DNA of 9,714 nucleotides. Origin: Actinomycetes bacterium. GTDB lineage: Bacteria; Actinomycetota; Acidimicrobiia; Acidimicrobiales; Acidimicrobiaceae. The position numbers and the translations under genes are program-made. The DNA is taken from positions 1 through 9,714 of the forward strand of contig JAKBSX010000057.1 in assembly GCA_021844725.1 (NCBI GenBank), given 5' to 3'. A model generated the notes under the pieces. The model had not been told where the DNA came from and made no database searches. It was given only the letters and a program-made list of their open reading frames with translations. Shown one piece after another: positions 6,734-9,714 of the stretch (its first letter is position 1; every line of letters begins with the position of its first letter).

Positions 6734-6865
6734 CAATTAATTGCCAAGCTACAAACTAAAGGATTCGGCCACCCACCCAACCTCCGAAACACCAAATCAG
6801 TGACGCTTTGCAAATTCATTCAAATCGACCCGCTCGAAATCTTCATTTTCTGTCCTTAGTTAGCA

Positions 6866-6905
6866 GGTTGGAAGACGCCCAGCCTTCCAACCCGGAGATT
6901 TCCGG
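6866..6905 (+). repeat. Tandem hairpins between amt and prfC
   Basis: GGTTGGAAG (6866-6874) and CTTCCAACC (6884-6892) form a perfect 9-base stem around a 9-base loop. It is followed at once by CCGGA-GATT-TCCGG (6892-6896 and 6901-6905). Neither has a T-run on either strand. They lie just upstream of the proposed prfC promoter, so they may be operator DNA rather than leader RNA; if transcription starts farther left they would form a structured prfC leader. Confidence 0.4.
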
Positions 6906-6915
6906 AACGCAAGCT

Positions 6916-6945
6916 TTGACCTTAACGTAGCGTATCGCTTACCCT
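6916..6945 (+). promoter_or_regulatory. Candidate prfC promoter
   Basis: TTGACC (6916-6921) matches five of six bases of the -35 consensus and is followed after 18 bases by TACCCT (6940-6945), which fits the actinobacterial TANNNT -10. This would start transcription near 6952 and give a leader of about 50 bases before the GTG at 7003. Confidence 0.4.
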
Positions 6946-7002
6946 GGTCTAGAAGTCCTGGACCTTGGCGACTAAAACAATTCGAAAGGGTACTATTTAA
7001 CG

Positions 7003-8583
7003 GTGAACACTGCGAGTCCCGCGAGAAAAGAATCCATAGAAGCCAACCGACGCCGAACATTTGCCATCATTAGCCATCCCGATGCCGGTAAAACCACTCT
7101 TACTGAAAAATTTCTGTTATACGCCGGAGCGGTAGCAGAAGCAGGTGCGGTAAAAGCTCGGGCGGGACGACGTAAAGCCACCTCAGATTGGATGGCCCTC
7201 GAGCAACAGCGTGGAATTTCAGTCACGTCTACAGTTTTGCAATTTAAATATCGTGAACACATATTCAACCTCCTCGACACCCCCGGGCACCGCGACTTTT
7301 CCGAAGATACCTATAGAGTCCTATCCGCTGTGGATGCAGCAATCATGGTGCTCGATGCGGCAAAAGGCATTGAAACCCAAACTTTGAAACTATTCGAAGT
7401 CTGTAGAGCCCAATCCTTGCCGATAATAACATTTATCAACAAATTCGACAGGCCGGGCCGGGATCCGCTGGAATTGCTCGATCAGATAGAACGGCAGATC
7501 AACCTCAAACCTACGCCAGTCACGTGGCCAGTAGGGATACCCGGCAATTTTAAAGGAGTTATTGACCGCAGAGACGGGACCTTTATCAATTTCACTAGAA
7601 GTATCCGTGGTTTAAATATGGCTAGTGAGGAAATACTCGACGAAGATACCGCCTCTCAAAGAATCGGTGACGACTGGGAAAGTGCAAAATATGAATGTCA
7701 CCTACTGGATGAGATAGGAGCCAATTTAGATATCAAGTCGTTCCTGGCGGGCGAAACAACACCCCTGTTTGTTGGCTCGGCACTTACAAACTTTGGGGTA
7801 AGGCACCTACTTGACGCGATTGTTGACTTAGCGCCGCCGCCTGGCGCCAGGAGCGACACCGAAGGCTCACCAAGATCACTCGAAGAACCTTTTTCCGGTT
7901 TTGTGTTCAAAATCCAAGCCAACATGGACCCTTCCCATAGGGATCATCTGGCTTTTGTAAGAGTCTGTTCGGGAGAATTCAACCGCGGGATGCCGCTGAT
8001 CCATGGCAGAACCGGTAAATCCTTTTCGACAAAGTACGCAACCTCTGTATTTGGATCGGATCGAGACACCATAGATAAGGCCTACCCGGGTGACGTAGTC
8101 GGGCTGGTCAATGCGAGCGAGTTGCAGATCGGCGATACGCTCTACCAATCGAGCCCAGTCACTTTCCCTCCATTCGCTTCCTTTGTACCTGAAATTTTCT
8201 CCACTGTCCAGACGCGAGACACCAGCAAGCACAAGCAATTTCGCAGTGGGCTGCATCAGCTTGAGCGCGAGGGAGTAATCCAGGTTTTAAGGGATAAAAA
8301 AGATGAACTTCCAATCGTTTTAGCCGCAGTCGGACAGATGCAGTTTGAAGTATTCGCTCACCGCATTCAGTACGAATTTGGAGCGGAAGTCCTTTTGTCA
8401 CCAAGTATCTATAAAGTTGCACGAGTAACCGACGAAGCGACCGCAGAAAAACTCGACAGTATCAACGGAGCTAGGGTTTTTGCAAGAGGTGATGGAACAC
8501 TAATGGCACTGTTTGAAAGCTCCTATTGGCTAGATCACGTTGCGTCCCAAAATCCCACCTGGAAATTGGACCAGGTTAGCTAG
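7003..8583 (+). CDS. prfC: Peptide chain release factor 3 (RF3)
   Basis: Translational GTPase that removes RF1/RF2 from the ribosome after peptide release. The 526 residues match the usual length. GTPase motifs are complete: P-loop SHPDAGKTT (24-32), switch I ATSDWMALEQQRGISVTS (59-76), DTPGHRDF (92-99), NKFDRPGRDP (146-155) and SALTNFGV (259-266). Beyond the GTPase domain come family-specific runs QANMDPSHRDHLAFVRVCSG (305-324) and a C-terminal GQMQFEVFAHRIQYEFGAEV (444-463), which separate RF3 from EF-G. The GTG at 7003 is the first possible start: an in-frame TAA lies 30 bases before and no other start codon falls between. AAAGGG (6985-6990) is a somewhat distant ribosome site at 12 bases. 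It is a single-gene unit, divergent from amt and convergent with the hydrolase. No truncation or lost motif is seen. Confidence 0.95.
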   Translation: MNTASPARKESIEANRRRTFAIISHPDAGKTTLTEKFLLYAGAVAEAGAVKARAGRRKATSDWMALEQQRGISVTSTVLQFKYREHIFNLLDTPGHRDFSEDTYRVLSAVDAAIMVLDAAKGIETQTLKLFEVCRAQSLPIITFINKFDRPGRDPLELLDQIERQINLKPTPVTWPVGIPGNFKGVIDRRDGTFINFTRSIRGLNMASEEILDEDTASQRIGDDWESAKYECHLLDEIGANLDIKSFLAGETTPLFVGSALTNFGVRHLLDAIVDLAPPPGARSDTEGSPRSLEEPFSGFVFKIQANMDPSHRDHLAFVRVCSGEFNRGMPLIHGRTGKSFSTKYATSVFGSDRDTIDKAYPGDVVGLVNASELQIGDTLYQSSPVTFPPFASFVPEIFSTVQTRDTSKHKQFRSGLHQLEREGVIQVLRDKKDELPIVLAAVGQMQFEVFAHRIQYEFGAEVLLSPSIYKVARVTDEATAEKLDSINGARVFARGDGTLMALFESSYWLDHVASQNPTWKLDQVS

Positions 8584-8636
8584 GAAAGTCAATCTACCCA
8601 GGAAGATTTCATTATCGCAGGCTTTTCAGCTTGGAC

Positions 8637-8654
8637 TAATTTTCATCAAAATTA
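8637..8654. terminator. AT hairpin between convergent prfC and hydrolase genes
   Basis: TAATTTT (8637-8643), loop CATC, AAAATTA (8648-8654) is a perfect but purely A/T stem in the 87-base convergent spacer; GCTT and AAGC can add an imperfect outer clamp. By position it could end either gene, but the stem is weak and no T-run follows outside it. Confidence 0.25.
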
Positions 8655-8670
8655 AGCAAGATTCCGCTAT

Positions 8671-9525
8671 CTACTGCTGAAGCGAATCCAAAAACTCAAG
8701 AATTCTGGGATTTACCGTCTCCTCAGTTTGATCTGCCACCGGCATATCCCAGTATTGTGATCCAGAAAGGCATTCCTCAAGGTATCGGGCGGCAGACGGA
8801 GCGTGCGAACTATCCTGACCTGGAACTATCAATGAAGGAATAGCAAGACTCATTATTTGCTCGGGTTGTGGGCCAGGCACCGTATCTTTATCAAACAACG
8901 TCCTAGTCATTCCTGCCACAACGGTCTGATAACTTTCCAGGTCTAAAGAAGCATAACTGGAAGCAAAGGAGGGGTCAGTCCGGATCACACTTGCCCAGGG
9001 TCCAATCCTGGGATCTTGCGAAAACCCCTTTTCGTGGCTGAGGGCAAGCTCCACAACAGCCGCAAGACTGTTTTCAGCCACAAAAGCGGCGTGACGGTTC
9101 AACCTGGCATGCTGATTGATCCTATACTTTGGACCACCGGCTGGTGAAAACATCACCATGCTCATCACCCGCTCAGGGTAGGTGACTGCAAATTGGGCTA
9201 CAGATGAACACCCAACGCATCCGCCCATAAGGTGAGCCCTGTCAATCCCTAGATAATCAAGTAACCCACTACCTTGAGCCACGTAGTCACTCCAGGTAAT
9301 AATCTCTATGCGTCCACCCGACTTTCCTGATTCACGCCTGTCAAAAGTAATACAGGTATAGCGTTCGCTTAGATGTTGTATAAGGTTCAGCCTCCTATAG
9401 ATACTGAAAGAACTCCAGTTCTCAAGCGACGAATCGAACCCGCCAGGCGAATACATCAAAAGCGGCGGACCGGATCCGGATACCTCATACCTAGTTTTTA
9501 TTCCAGCGATGACTATAGTATCCAT
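8671..9525 (-). CDS. Alpha/beta hydrolase with cysteine nucleophile elbow
   Basis: A 284-residue alpha/beta-hydrolase-fold protein without signal peptide, so probably cytoplasmic; the substrate is unknown. The fold is clear: opening strands with an SPGGFDSS oxyanion-type loop (26-33), FDRRESGKSGG (61-71), the nucleophile elbow HLMGGCVGCSSVAQFAVTYP (98-117), a variable cap at about 135-215, and LAIPSLIVPGQDSSHAPS (227-244). The elbow reads G-G-C-V-G, so C103 stands where most relatives have serine. Acid D238 is in place. No histidine occurs at the usual late position (about 262-270, PVADQTEET); H241, right after the acid, is the only plausible late histidine. Cysteine elbows are known in dienelactone hydrolases. 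The ATG at 9525 has an excellent GGAGG site. It lies about 106 bases after the preceding minus-strand gene and may be co-transcribed with it. Enzyme class beyond the fold is not assigned. Confidence 0.8.
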   Translation of the reverse strand: MDTIVIAGIKTRYEVSGSGPPLLMYSPGGFDSSLENWSSFSIYRRLNLIQHLSERYTCITFDRRESGKSGGRIEIITWSDYVAQGSGLLDYLGIDRAHLMGGCVGCSSVAQFAVTYPERVMSMVMFSPAGGPKYRINQHARLNRHAAFVAENSLAAVVELALSHEKGFSQDPRIGPWASVIRTDPSFASSYASLDLESYQTVVAGMTRTLFDKDTVPGPQPEQIMSLAIPSLIVPGQDSSHAPSAARYLEECLSGSQYWDMPVADQTEETVNPRILEFLDSLQQ

Positions 9526-9631
9526 TAAAAGCCTCCACCATTCAATCCCGACGATCTGTCCGCTTTACAAAATGACCAGAGCTGAATCTGGCGACGGCCG
9601 CCATTGACAACCATCAGACAAACCAAACTGC

Positions 9632-9714
9632 TTAGTTAAGTTCCTTGCCCGCCTCAAGCATTGATATCAGATCTAATCTTTTCTGATGAACTCCACCCCT
9701 AAATGGCGTGTTAA
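9632..9714 (-). CDS. C-terminal fragment, RpiB-like (ribose-5-phosphate isomerase B) protein
   Basis: Only 26 codons before the TAA are inside the window; the gene enters from the right edge. The tail reads TPFRGGVHQKRLDLISMLEA and then GKELN. It resembles the C-terminus of RpiB/LacAB isomerases, which have F-x-G-G-R-H-x-x-R followed by a helix ending near the stop. RpiB interconverts ribose- and ribulose-5-phosphate in the pentose phosphate pathway. The G-G-x-H-x-x-R spacing fits, but valine replaces the usual first arginine. The other two frames on this strand close quickly, which supports this one being coding. The identification rests on one short motif and is tentative. The 9526-9631 spacer to the hydrolase shows no terminator. 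Confidence 0.45.
   Translation of the reverse strand, partial: NTPFRGGVHQKRLDLISMLEAGKELN

Noticed and set aside
7876..8256. 126-codon minus-strand frame inside prfC
   Set aside because: It is fully antisense to conserved RF3 sequence, without a ribosome site or motif.

Overview
The window looks like ordinary chromosome of a free-living actinobacterium with unusually modest GC (high forties by eye). The best taxonomic clue is the pair at the left edge: a XerC-type tyrosine recombinase running directly into a FliA/WhiG-family sigma factor. That order is typical of the Actinobacteria chromosomal block dprA/xerC - whiG - rpsB - tsf. A low-GC Acidimicrobiia-like genome would fit, but this is an inference from gene order and composition, not a classification.

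Layout, left to right. Positions 1-1633 hold xerC and a whiG-like sigma factor on the minus strand, overlapping by one base (TAATG); the sigma gene runs off the left edge. A divergent spacer with an AT-rich inverted repeat leads to a plus-strand FUSC-family membrane protein (1840-4071). Next comes a gene-free stretch holding a strong hairpin that best serves as terminator for the minus-strand YggT-family gene (4418-4804). A further gene-free, AT-rich stretch of nearly 600 bases follows, rich in small palindromes. After it lie an ammonium transporter (minus, 5391-6668), a divergent control region with several inverted repeats, and peptide chain release factor 3 (plus, 7003-8583). The right end has a minus-strand alpha/beta hydrolase (8671-9525) and the C-terminal tail of another minus-strand gene cut by the window edge, resembling ribose-5-phosphate isomerase B.

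The genes are mostly unconnected housekeeping and transport functions; only xerC-whiG looks like a tight operon. I see no CRISPR array, tRNA, rRNA, insertion sequence, phage module, toxin-antitoxin pair or defence locus, and no convincing new multi-gene system.

The points most worth a second look are small. The ammonium transporter has glutamate where the first pore histidine is expected. The alpha/beta hydrolase has a cysteine nucleophile elbow and an unusual position for its only plausible catalytic histidine. Several ordered inverted-repeat clusters lie in the control regions of amt, yggT and prfC and downstream of amt.
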